DNA from: an uncultured Lachnospiraceae bacterium
GTDB lineage: Bacteria > Bacillota > Clostridia > Lachnospirales > Lachnospiraceae
Assembly (NCBI GenBank): GCA_934352055.1
Contig: CAKRJY010000007.1
Coordinates: 1 to 64,000 of the forward strand
Reading direction: 5' to 3'
Length of the DNA stretch: 64,000 nt
In this document: positions 15,986 to 24,575 of the stretch, piece by piece
How the letters are laid out: each line of letters starts with the position of its first letter
Position numbering within the stretch: position 1 is the stretch's first letter
Translations under genes and position numbers: made by a program
Notes under the pieces: generated by a model
What the model saw: the letters and a program-made list of their open reading frames with translations, nothing else
What the model was told of the DNA's origin: nothing
Database searches by the model: none

Positions 15986-18841
15986 TTATTTTTCCTTATA
16001 CCAAGCAGTCTCCTTTGGAGTCTTTCTGATAAATGGACGCTTGATTGCCTGTGCGGCACCATTTGGCAGAATATACTTCAACTTATCCTCTGACTTACGC
16101 ATAGTAGAAGCCTTTGGATTGTCTCTTGTAAGCTTGATTGCATCAAATTCACACTTCGTTGTACAAAGTCCACAACCGATACACTTATTTGGATCCACGA
16201 TAGAAGCACCACAACCTAAGCAACGGCTTGTTTCTGCCTTAACCTGCTCTTCTGTAAATGTCTCTTTCATGTCACGGAATGTAAGCTTACCTTCTGTGTT
16301 CTTCTTAATAGCAGCTGTCTGACGTCCTGTGTTGTCATAGTTTTCAACAAGGATATCATCTTTATCCAATTCAATGAAGTAGTTTGGATCACGACCAATT
16401 GTAAGAGATGAATGAGGCTGTACATATCTATGAATAGAGATAGCACCTTCCTTACCACAAGCAATTGCATCAATAGCAAATCTTGGACCATAAAGCATAT
16501 CACCACCAACAAAGATATCTGGTACGCTTGTCTGGAATGTAACCTTATCCGCAACAGGAGCTGGTCCTCTGAATTCAACATCTTCGCCTTCTAACAGATC
16601 TCCCCAAATGGTAGCCTGACCTACAGAAAGAATTACATTGCTACATGCAATTGTCATAGTCTCATTCTCATCATACTGAGGATCAAAACGTCCTTCTGCA
16701 TTCTTAACCTGTGTACACTTCTTGAATACAATACCTGTTACCTTGCCATTTTCTGTAAGGATTTCCTTTGGTCCCCATCCACCCTGAATGAGAATACCTT
16801 CAGATTCTGCAAGTTCAATTTCTTCTGGAAGTGCTGGCATGATATCACGTGTTTCCAAAGAAACCTGTGTTACCTTAGATGAGCCGCAACGCACTGCTGT
16901 ACGGGATACGTCAATAGCAACGTTACCACCACCGATAACAACCGTATCACCAGAAAGCTGGTATGATTCATCATCAATAACGGTATGTAAAAGTTCTACA
17001 CCCTTCATTACGCCTTCTGCATCTTCACCAGGTACGTTAATACCACGTCCACCCTGGCATCCGATTGCAATGTAGAATGCCTTGTAGCCTTCTTCACGAA
17101 GCTGCTTTAATGTAATATCCTTACCTACTTCTACGCCAAGACGAATATCTACGCCCATATCGCGAAGTACATCAACTTCTGCCTCAACAACATCCTTTTC
17201 CATAACGAAAGAAGGAATACCATAAGTAACCATTCCACCCGGTTTCTTATTCTTATCAAATAAGGTTGGCTTGTAACCTTTTTCTGCTAAGTAGTATGCA
17301 CAAGAAATACCAGCTGGTCCTGCACCAATGATTGCTACCTTCTCATCAAAGTCGCCTAAGATCTTTGGAACAACCTTTTCAGGTACATAATGCTTATCAG
17401 CCTTAAGATCCTGCATAGCAATAAATTTCTTTACTTCATCGATAGCAATTGCTTCATCGATTGTTGCACGTGTACATGCATCCTCACAACGTCTGTTACA
17501 TACATGACCACAGATTGCTGGAAGTGGATTGTACTTCTTGATCAATGCAAGAGCTTCTTCGTATCTGCCCTGTGCAGCCATCTTCAAGTAACCCTGTACT
17601 GGAATATGCGCTGGACATGCTGTCTTACATGGAGCTGTACCAGTCTTATGTGTGTTGATACGGTTAATATCACGGTAATCTTCTGTCCACATATCCTCGC
17701 TCCACTTCTGCTCTGTTGGAAGTGGCATCTTAGGATAAATAACTTCTGTTCCATCCTTCTTGCAAAGCTTCTGTCCAAGTGTTGCAGCACCTGCAGGACA
17801 AACTTCAACGCATCGTCCACAAGCAACACAGTTATCTTTTACAACATGTGCTACATATGCAGAACGTGACATGTTTGGTGTGTTAAACAACTGAGATGTA
17901 CGAAGTGCGTAACATACGTTGACGTTACAGTTACAGATTGCGAAAATCTTTTCTTCGCCATCGATATTTGTAATCTGATGAACAAATCCATTGTCCTCAG
18001 CCTTCTTTAAAATCTCTAATACTTCTTCTTTTGTGATATAACGTCCACCCTTGTTTGTCTCAACAACATAGTCTGCCATATCACCAACCGCGATACACCA
18101 GCCTTCTGGATCGTCTCCACAGCCTTCATCGTATGTCTTACGTGACTTTCTACATGAACATGGGCTGGCAGCATATTTTCCATCATATTTGTCTAACCAG
18201 TATGAAATGTGTTCAAGAGAAGATGAATTATTCTCCATGCTGATAGCATTCTCAACAGGAATAACGTGCATACCAACGCCTGCGCCGCCTTGCGGTACCA
18301 TCTGGGTCAGCCCCTCCAATGGGATACGGCTCATACGCTCGAAGAATGGTCCTACTTCCGGATATCTCTCCAAAAGGTCTGCATTCATGTTGCCGAACTC
18401 AGCAGAACCCGGTACATACATAGGAAGTACCCACTGCTTCTCATGCTGTGGATTCTCATAATTCCACTCGATTACACCGTTATAAGACATTTCTTCCAAC
18501 TGCTTCAAGAGTTCTTCCTCAGAATATTCCGGGCAAAGAGCCTTCATATCAGCAAGTGTTCTTGGATGACGCTTCTCCATCTTGATACCGATCTCGCACT
18601 GCTCATCTGTAACAAGATTGTAAAGTCCCCAGTACTCCGGGCTTTCTGCTGTGATATCTTCCTTGCCAAGTTGTACCTTTGCACGGTCGGTAACAGCCTT
18701 TGCAAACTTTGCAAGTGGCTCACGGAACGGCTTATTCTTTAACTCTTCAATACAATATCCCGCTCTCGGATCCTTTTTATTACGGTCCTCCTCCAACGAA
18801 TAAGGGGTCATTAAATACTTTTCATCCTTATTTCTGTCCAT
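15986..18841 (-). CDS. Multi-domain iron-sulfur/FAD oxidoreductase (GltD-like, NADPH-binding)
   Basis: 951 residues. An unusual N-terminal part (1-330) has Cys clusters CSCRKS, GCGDD, WCIA and CNCNVNVCY. A ferredoxin motif CVACGRCVEVCP follows at about 338-350. The GltD-like part starts with the Cys-rich TACPAHIPVQGYL/CGHVCNRRCEDACTR region, then FAD Rossmann VAIIGAGPAGISCAYYLAEK and NAD(P)-binding VVIGGGNVAIDVSRTA. A C-terminal ferredoxin pair CLGCG/CIGCGLCTTKC completes it. It probably moves electrons between NAD(P)H and a low-potential partner in the cytoplasm; the N-terminal domain may bind another redox unit. ATG at 18841 is chosen over the one nine codons upstream because AGGAGG precedes it. 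Co-transcribed with hypB, 35 bp apart. Confidence 0.85.
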   Translation of the reverse strand: MDRNKDEKYLMTPYSLEEDRNKKDPRAGYCIEELKNKPFREPLAKFAKAVTDRAKVQLGKEDITAESPEYWGLYNLVTDEQCEIGIKMEKRHPRTLADMKALCPEYSEEELLKQLEEMSYNGVIEWNYENPQHEKQWVLPMYVPGSAEFGNMNADLLERYPEVGPFFERMSRIPLEGLTQMVPQGGAGVGMHVIPVENAISMENNSSSLEHISYWLDKYDGKYAASPCSCRKSRKTYDEGCGDDPEGWCIAVGDMADYVVETNKGGRYITKEEVLEILKKAEDNGFVHQITNIDGEEKIFAICNCNVNVCYALRTSQLFNTPNMSRSAYVAHVVKDNCVACGRCVEVCPAGAATLGQKLCKKDGTEVIYPKMPLPTEQKWSEDMWTEDYRDINRINTHKTGTAPCKTACPAHIPVQGYLKMAAQGRYEEALALIKKYNPLPAICGHVCNRRCEDACTRATIDEAIAIDEVKKFIAMQDLKADKHYVPEKVVPKILGDFDEKVAIIGAGPAGISCAYYLAEKGYKPTLFDKNKKPGGMVTYGIPSFVMEKDVVEAEVDVLRDMGVDIRLGVEVGKDITLKQLREEGYKAFYIAIGCQGGRGINVPGEDAEGVMKGVELLHTVIDDESYQLSGDTVVIGGGNVAIDVSRTAVRCGSSKVTQVSLETRDIMPALPEEIELAESEGILIQGGWGPKEILTENGKVTGIVFKKCTQVKNAEGRFDPQYDENETMTIACSNVILSVGQATIWGDLLEGEDVEFRGPAPVADKVTFQTSVPDIFVGGDMLYGPRFAIDAIACGKEGAISIHRYVQPHSSLTIGRDPNYFIELDKDDILVENYDNTGRQTAAIKKNTEGKLTFRDMKETFTEEQVKAETSRCLGCGASIVDPNKCIGCGLCTTKCEFDAIKLTRDNPKASTMRKSEDKLKYILPNGAAQAIKRPFIRKTPKETAWYKEK

Positions 18842-18876
18842 ACTTTCCTCCTCTTTCTTATCCTTCATAATCCTTA

Positions 18877-19551
18877 TTAATTATTTTGCCAGTCCGATAC
18901 TTCTTTGCGAAGCCAATCGCACCATGCATCAAATCCTTCGCCGGTCTTTGCTGAAACAAAGATTACCTGTGCATTTGGATTTAATTTCTTAATACGCTCT
19001 TCTACTGCCTCTTTTGAAAAATCGTCGAAGACGCTTAATGTATCACACTTATTGATCAGCACTACATCACAAATAGAAAACATAAGTGGATACTTCAATG
19101 GCTTGTCATCCCCTTCCGGAACTGACAAGATCATTGCATTCTTTACGCTTCCGGTATCAAATTCTGCCGGACAAACCAAATTACCAACGTTCTCTAATAC
19201 AACCAAGTCCAAATCATCCGTGCCAAATTCACGAATACCCTGTCTTGTCATATCTGCATCTAAATGACACATGCCGCCAGTATGAATCTGAATTGCTCTT
19301 GCACCGGTCTCTGCGATCGTAGCTGCATCTACATCAGAATCAATATCTGCTTCCATGACGCCAATGCGCATCTCATCTTTTAAACGGGAAATGGTCTGAC
19401 GAAGTGTGGTGGTCTTACCTGCCCCCGGTGAAGACATCAGGTTTAAAAGAAACGTCTTTTCTTTTTTTAATTCATCTCGAAGCTTTGCAGCATCTGCATC
19501 ATTGTCCTCAAAAATACTGCGCTTTACTTCGATAACCTTGTAATCTTGCAT
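18877..19551 (-). CDS. hypB: Hydrogenase/urease-type nickel incorporation GTPase HypB
   Basis: 224 residues with the SIMIBI GTPase motifs: P-loop SSPGAGKTT at about 41, EADIDSD, the metal-site loop HTGGMCHLDADM, VLENVGNLVCPAEFDTG and LINKCD. No N-terminal poly-His stretch. It inserts Ni into hydrogenase with HypA. Neither hypA, hypC-F nor hydrogenase genes are in the window, so its client is elsewhere or is a different nickel enzyme. First gene of an operon with the large oxidoreductase. The start follows GAGGAGGAATAA. Confidence 0.9.
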   Translation of the reverse strand: MQDYKVIEVKRSIFEDNDADAAKLRDELKKEKTFLLNLMSSPGAGKTTTLRQTISRLKDEMRIGVMEADIDSDVDAATIAETGARAIQIHTGGMCHLDADMTRQGIREFGTDDLDLVVLENVGNLVCPAEFDTGSVKNAMILSVPEGDDKPLKYPLMFSICDVVLINKCDTLSVFDDFSKEAVEERIKKLNPNAQVIFVSAKTGEGFDAWCDWLRKEVSDWQNN

Positions 19552-19673
19552 TTATTCTCCTCCTCATAAATTTATCACACACCCCACTCACCAAAAGCCT
19601 CGTTTTGTTAATTTTTTGACAAAACTAAGTCTAAAAGGGACGCATAAATATCTATAGTTATGGTAACGTAAAA

Positions 19674-19719
19674 TCCGGCACATTTCAACAAGATTTGCCT
19701 CATTAAAATGCGCCGGATA
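19674..19719 (-). terminator. Probable terminator downstream of metY
   Basis: ATCCGGC (19674-19680) pairs with GCCGGAT (19713-19719), extended by CATTT/AAATG, and is followed on the minus strand by TTTTAC. The T-run is short. A second small hairpin (TTCCTAT/ATAGGAA) lies close to the stop codon. I see no gene in the 277 bp between metY and hypB. Confidence 0.45.
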
Positions 19720-19828
19720 TGTTCTTATTTTCGTACAACTCCTCACTCGTTTTCACGTTGAGGAATAATGCCTCACCCTTGATTTTTTGGGGTTTCTCGT
19801 TTCCTATATCACGATAGGAATTGCTTTA

Positions 19829-21103
19829 TTAAATTGCATCTAAAGCCTGTGCCAAATCTGCAATCAAGTCACGTTTATCTTCGATACCACAACTGATACG
19901 GATCAATTCCGCAGGAACGCCTGCCTCTTTTAATTGTTCATCACTCATCTGACGGTGTGTGCTTGATGCCGGATTCAAACAACATGTTCTTGCGTCTGCC
20001 ACATGGGTTTCGATTGCTGCCACTTTCAAGTGTTTCATAAATGTGCTTGCTGCACTACGTCCGCCGACAAGGCCAAACGATACCACGCCACAGCTTCCAT
20101 TTGGCAGATATTTTTCTGCCAATGCATGATATTTATCTCCTGGCAAACCGCAGTAATTTACATAGGCAACCTTTGGATGGTTTTCCAAAAACTCTGCCAC
20201 TGCCTGACCATTCTCGCAATGGCGTGCCATACGTACATGCAGACTTTCCAGACCAAGGTTCAAAATAAATGCGTTTTGCGGACTTTGGATCGAACCAAGG
20301 TCACGCATCAGCTGTGTTGTACATTTTGTAATAAAAGCACCTGCATTGCCAAAACGTTCCACATAGGTCACGCCATGATAACTCTCATCCGGTGTGCAAA
20401 GTCCCGGATATTTATCTGCATACTTCATCCAGTCAAAATGACCGCTATCTACAATCGCGCCGCCTACACCTGCACCATGACCATCCATATATTTTGTTGT
20501 GGAATGCGTAACAATGTCTGCTCCCCACTCGAATGGACGACAGTTGATTGGTGTAGCAAATGTATTATCTACAATAAGCGGAACGCCATTTGCATGCGCC
20601 ACTTTGGCAAACTTTTCAATATCCAAAACGGTAAGCGCCGGATTTGCAATTGTCTCGCCAAACATAGCCTTTGTGTTTGGCAAAAAGGCCGCCATCAGTT
20701 CTTCCTCAGATGCGCCCGGATCTACAAAGGTCACATCAATTCCCATACGTTTCATTGTCACTGCAATCAGGTTATAGGTTCCACCATAAATACTCGTGGA
20801 TGAGACAATGTGATCGCCTGCGCCACAGATATTAAACAATGCAAAAAAATTAGCTGCCTGTCCACTGCTGGTAAGCATCGCTGCAGTACCGCCTTCTAAC
20901 TGCGCAATCTTTGCTGCCACATAATCATTGGTCGGATTTTGCAAGCGTGTGTAAAAGTATCCTTCCGCTTCCAAATCAAACAGTTTTCCCATATCCTCAC
21001 TTGTGTCGTATTTAAATGTCGTACTCTGAATGATTGGGATCTGACGTGGTTCACCGTTGCCCGGTGTGTATCCACCTTGTACACAAATCGTATTTTTCTC
21101 CAT
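19829..21103 (-). CDS. metY: O-acetylhomoserine sulfhydrylase (Cys/Met metabolism PLP enzyme)
   Basis: 424 residues, the length typical of MetY rather than the roughly 380 of MetB/MetC. Start MEKNTICVQGGYTPGNGEPR; Tyr/Arg PLP-phosphate motif YFYTRLQNPT; SSGQAANFFAL; the PLP lysine in VTHSTTKYMDGHG near residue 208; and the C-terminal SCGIEDKRDLIADL. It makes homocysteine from O-acetylhomoserine and sulfide. No S-box or T-box leader can be recognised in the 160 bp upstream. Monocistronic. Confidence 0.92.
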   Translation of the reverse strand: MEKNTICVQGGYTPGNGEPRQIPIIQSTTFKYDTSEDMGKLFDLEAEGYFYTRLQNPTNDYVAAKIAQLEGGTAAMLTSSGQAANFFALFNICGAGDHIVSSTSIYGGTYNLIAVTMKRMGIDVTFVDPGASEEELMAAFLPNTKAMFGETIANPALTVLDIEKFAKVAHANGVPLIVDNTFATPINCRPFEWGADIVTHSTTKYMDGHGAGVGGAIVDSGHFDWMKYADKYPGLCTPDESYHGVTYVERFGNAGAFITKCTTQLMRDLGSIQSPQNAFILNLGLESLHVRMARHCENGQAVAEFLENHPKVAYVNYCGLPGDKYHALAEKYLPNGSCGVVSFGLVGGRSAASTFMKHLKVAAIETHVADARTCCLNPASSTHRQMSDEQLKEAGVPAELIRISCGIEDKRDLIADLAQALDAI

Positions 21104-21266
21104 TGTTTTCCTCTCTCCTTGTTGTTATGAGCACCCAGATGGCAACAACTCGATAAACGCCGTTATCATCTTACGTGCAATACATACTTTCCCTTAATGA
21201 GAACAATCTTTGCGATGTCCATTTCCTATTTTATACTAGGATTTCTTCACTGGCAAGACGCAGATA

Positions 21267-22316
21267 TTATTCTGTCTTTTTCTCTTCCACGATTCCCCTC
21301 GTCTTCTCCATACGACGAATCAATGGGAAATCACAGATTTTTTTAAGGAGTGGTATCTGCAGATGCGTCACATATGCCGTAAACTTCACAAACGGTTTTT
21401 GGCACAAAAGCCAGACCGTTCCCATCGATGCTTCAAATAAAATCGCATCTTCCACAATTTCTCCCATACTCTGATACCACATTTCACCTCTACGGAACAC
21501 AGCAAAAATCAAACCATGGAACAGATACACTGCCATTGTTTTCGTTCCCAGCGACGAAATACTGTTTTTTGCCCCCGGAACCATAATAGCCACAATGTAA
21601 ATCATCACATAGGAGATCAGATAGCATACAGCACGCAGTGCAATCCCCATCGGAACGGACAAACCCAGATACTCATAATCATATCGTCCGTAAAAGATTT
21701 TAATGGAAATGCGATCACTCATTGCGACCCATGCCACAAAAGCGTTGAGCAGCAAAAAGAGTCCAAAAGCCTGCATACGTGTAATCTTCGCGCGCATACG
21801 ATCAATCTGCCCCCGATCCAGATGAATCCCCAGCAAAAAGAATGGGTAAAACGTGAACATTCGTGGTAGCGTCAGATAATTGTCATCCAAAGAAGATGCT
21901 CCAACAAACAGCCCTATTGCAAAAGCAATCCAAATATGTCCCGGTATCTTTTTAAACCACGGCGTAATCACCTTCCACATAAACATTGCGAGCAGATACC
22001 ATAGCGAAAATTTCGGGTACAAAAGTGCCAGCTCCGTATCTCTTCCCAAAATAAAGGTATAAAGAATATAATATAAAATCTCAAACACAAGATAGGGCAC
22101 CAAAAGTTGCTGTACCAACTTATAGATGCCCTGTGTCTTTTTCGAGAAATAACCAGATATAAATACAAAAGCCGGCATATGGAAGGAAAAGATAATCCAC
22201 TTCGTCGTTTCCATAATTACATTGTCATCCGAAGCCACCTCGATAAAATGGCCTACGACAACTAATACAATGAGGAACGCCTTATAATTGTCAAATAAAT
22301 AGTCTCTCTCTTTCAT
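21267..22316 (-). CDS. Acyltransferase 3 family integral membrane protein
   Basis: 349 residues with about ten membrane spans. The N-terminal LFDNYKAFLIVLVVVGHFIE with its conserved His, and FSFHMPAFVFISGYF, are the family signature. Such proteins O-acylate (mostly O-acetylate) extracytoplasmic sugars, wall polymers or lipids. It begins 16 bp after the flavodiiron gene and could be co-transcribed, though no functional link is obvious. Substrate unknown. Confidence 0.88.
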   Translation of the reverse strand: MKERDYLFDNYKAFLIVLVVVGHFIEVASDDNVIMETTKWIIFSFHMPAFVFISGYFSKKTQGIYKLVQQLLVPYLVFEILYYILYTFILGRDTELALLYPKFSLWYLLAMFMWKVITPWFKKIPGHIWIAFAIGLFVGASSLDDNYLTLPRMFTFYPFFLLGIHLDRGQIDRMRAKITRMQAFGLFLLLNAFVAWVAMSDRISIKIFYGRYDYEYLGLSVPMGIALRAVCYLISYVMIYIVAIMVPGAKNSISSLGTKTMAVYLFHGLIFAVFRRGEMWYQSMGEIVEDAILFEASMGTVWLLCQKPFVKFTAYVTHLQIPLLKKICDFPLIRRMEKTRGIVEEKKTE

Positions 22317-22332
22317 GTTGTATCTAATTCAT

Positions 22333-23505
22333 TTATGCTTCTGCAATTGCACTTGCCAAAGCCTCCATAGCCTCCATATCCGATTCTTTTAACGTAGAAC
22401 GAATGGTAACGCTTGGTTCTACCACAGTCACATCCTTGAAGGTGTCTACAATTGCACGCATTGTTTTATTTGCACATGGTGCCCAGGAACCATTTTCTAC
22501 CAGACCAATGGTGCGTTTCTGGTATGCTTTTGCCTGTAAATGATGTAAAAAGTCCTCCATGCAAGGGAACACACCACCGTCATAACTTGCAGCGCAAAGA
22601 ACCATACGGTCATAACGGAATGCATCCTCAATCACCTCAGCCATATCTTCTCTGGAAAGGTCGCTGACAACCACTTTCTCTACGCCTTTTTCACGAAGCA
22701 TTTCGCCCAGCTTCTCTGCTGCTTTTGCAGTATTTCCATGAATAGATGCATATGCTACCAAAACACCTTTGTTTTCCGGTTCGTATTTGCTCCAGGTATC
22801 ATACAAGCCAATATAATATCCCAGATTGTCTTTTAAGACAGGTCCATGCAGCGGACAAATTGTCTGTATATCGAGTGTTGCCGCTTTCTTCAAAAGTGCC
22901 TGCACCGGATTACCATACTTACCTACAATATTAAAATAATATCTACGTGCTTCACATGCCCAGTCTGCGTCTTCCGTCATAGCTAATGCACCAAACTTAC
23001 CAAATCCATCTGCTGAGAATAACACCTTTTCTGCGGATTCATAAGAAACCATAACTTCCGGCCAATGTACCATCGGTGCCATCACAAATGTCAAGGTATG
23101 TACTCCAAGAGACAGAGTATCTCCCTCTTTCACAGTCAATTTTTCACAGTCCATAACGCCTTCCGGGAAAAATTGTGGTAACATTGCAAATGTCTTTGCG
23201 TTTCCTACCAAAGTAACTTCTGGGAACAATTCTACCAATCTTCCGATACTGCCTGCGTGATCCGGCTCCAAATGAGAAATCACGAGATAATCAACCTGAC
23301 GGCCAGCCAAAGTATCCATGAGATTTTTCTCCCACTCCTTAGCACCTCTGGCATCTACTGTGTCCATCAGGGCTACCTTTTCATCTAAAATCAAATAAGA
23401 ATTATAAGAAACGCCCTCTGGTACTACATACTGACTCTCAAACAAATCAATTGTGGTATCATCCACACCAATATAGCGAATTGCATCTGAAATTGTAACT
23501 TTCAT
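22333..23505 (-). CDS. Flavodiiron protein (O2/NO reductase, FprA type)
   Basis: 390 residues: a metallo-beta-lactamase-like diiron domain with SHLEPDHAGS (HxExDH ligands, about 78-87), the His in MVHWPEVM and CPLHGPVL, then a flavodoxin domain from about 245 (VLVAYASIHGNTAKAAEKL, FMN phosphate loop; GSWAPCANKTM). No rubredoxin extension. It reduces O2 to water and/or NO to N2O, protecting an anaerobe. A good promoter stands before it and AGGAGG precedes the ATG. Confidence 0.93.
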   Translation of the reverse strand: MKVTISDAIRYIGVDDTTIDLFESQYVVPEGVSYNSYLILDEKVALMDTVDARGAKEWEKNLMDTLAGRQVDYLVISHLEPDHAGSIGRLVELFPEVTLVGNAKTFAMLPQFFPEGVMDCEKLTVKEGDTLSLGVHTLTFVMAPMVHWPEVMVSYESAEKVLFSADGFGKFGALAMTEDADWACEARRYYFNIVGKYGNPVQALLKKAATLDIQTICPLHGPVLKDNLGYYIGLYDTWSKYEPENKGVLVAYASIHGNTAKAAEKLGEMLREKGVEKVVVSDLSREDMAEVIEDAFRYDRMVLCAASYDGGVFPCMEDFLHHLQAKAYQKRTIGLVENGSWAPCANKTMRAIVDTFKDVTVVEPSVTIRSTLKESDMEAMEALASAIAEA

Positions 23506-23541
23506 ACGAATAACCTCCTGCTCTTTTTCTTTACACCATGT

Positions 23542-23570
23542 ATCTTATAAAAAAATACAAAAAAAGACAA
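23542..23570 (-). promoter_or_regulatory. Promoter of the flavodiiron gene
   Basis: On the minus strand TTGTCT (-35, 23570-23565) and TAAGAT (-10, 23547-23542) are separated by exactly 17 bp of T-rich DNA, 37 bp before the ATG. Confidence 0.55.
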
Positions 23571-23585
23571 GTTGTGTTTTCTATT

Positions 23586-24575
23586 TTATTCACGTAGTTC
23601 TCTTATTTTTTCATCCACAAGCGCATCATATTGTTCTGCCTGCGTATTCCATGACATATATGCCTTTTCTCCCCGGTGATCCGGCAAAGCATACTGCTCT
23701 TTTAAATAGGTTCCAAGGACATTGCTTACTTTCTCCGCACCTGAAACATTCAAGTGGTCGCCTTTGTCTAGACAATCTGTTTTCCAATCAATATCTACAT
23801 TTGTGTTTGTGTCGTTTAGATTCAGATAGGACAATCCATTGGCTGCTGCATAGGACGCGATTGCATCACAACGCGCTGTATTATAATTATGTGGTGACGG
23901 GACGCTCACAAGCACAAGCTCGGCGTGATTTTCCTGACATAAGGCAATTATTTTTTGCATGTATACATCAATCACAGACTTGACCTCTTCCAGATTTTTG
24001 TGTGATTCCATATAGGTATCTCCGTGTTTATATACGGTTTTGGCTGCACGCACCAGATAGCCATTAAAATCCTGCTCTCCATATTTCTTTCCAAACAAAA
24101 GCGGTTTCCATACATCATGATATCGAAAAATCGGGAAAAACCGATTTCCCTGTTCCGAGAGCGTAGACTTAATCTCTTCGCTTTTTCCACGGACGCGAAA
24201 CAGCGGTCCGGTCTCCATGACAACCACCTTCGGCTTCTGGTGCTCAAATGCTGTTTCCAGCATCGAATATGTCTCCTGTATCTTTTGACCCGACTGTCCA
24301 CAAACATAGGATGTCAGCCCCTCCTCTTCCCACATTTGCATCGGGGAAATGGCGCTGTAACTCAAACTGTCTCCCACGACAATCACATCCATTGTGTTTT
24401 CCGGCTGCCTTTGAATCTCAATCATACTTTTGTTGCGACTTTGAATCAAATGCTCATCCTGCATAGACACATAGGAAAGTGCCCCGGATGCACCAAGAAT
24501 CAGCGACACCAGAATCACAAAAAAGATGGTGTTTTTAAAAGCCTTTGTTTTTGTCATACGTTTAAAATCCTGCAT
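23586..24575 (-). CDS. SGNH-fold acyltransferase/hydrolase partner of the MBOAT (DltD/AlgX-like position)
   Basis: 329 residues. One N-terminal membrane anchor (TIFFVILVSLILGASGALSY, about 15-35) puts the rest outside the cell. The SGNH nucleophile motif is VIVVGDSLSYSAI and the Asp-His pair is in GDHLNVSGAEKV near residue 275. Shorter than canonical DltD (about 420). It overlaps the end of the MBOAT gene by 14 bp, so the two are translationally coupled. It most likely completes transfer of the acyl or aminoacyl group to the extracellular acceptor. Last gene of the operon; no convincing terminator after it. Confidence 0.82.
   Translation of the reverse strand: MQDFKRMTKTKAFKNTIFFVILVSLILGASGALSYVSMQDEHLIQSRNKSMIEIQRQPENTMDVIVVGDSLSYSAISPMQMWEEEGLTSYVCGQSGQKIQETYSMLETAFEHQKPKVVVMETGPLFRVRGKSEEIKSTLSEQGNRFFPIFRYHDVWKPLLFGKKYGEQDFNGYLVRAAKTVYKHGDTYMESHKNLEEVKSVIDVYMQKIIALCQENHAELVLVSVPSPHNYNTARCDAIASYAAANGLSYLNLNDTNTNVDIDWKTDCLDKGDHLNVSGAEKVSNVLGTYLKEQYALPDHRGEKAYMSWNTQAEQYDALVDEKIRELRE

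Noticed and set aside
21104..21266. SAM (S-box) riboswitch upstream of metY
   Set aside because: The spacer is only 163 bp, and I could not find the conserved S-box words or a terminator.
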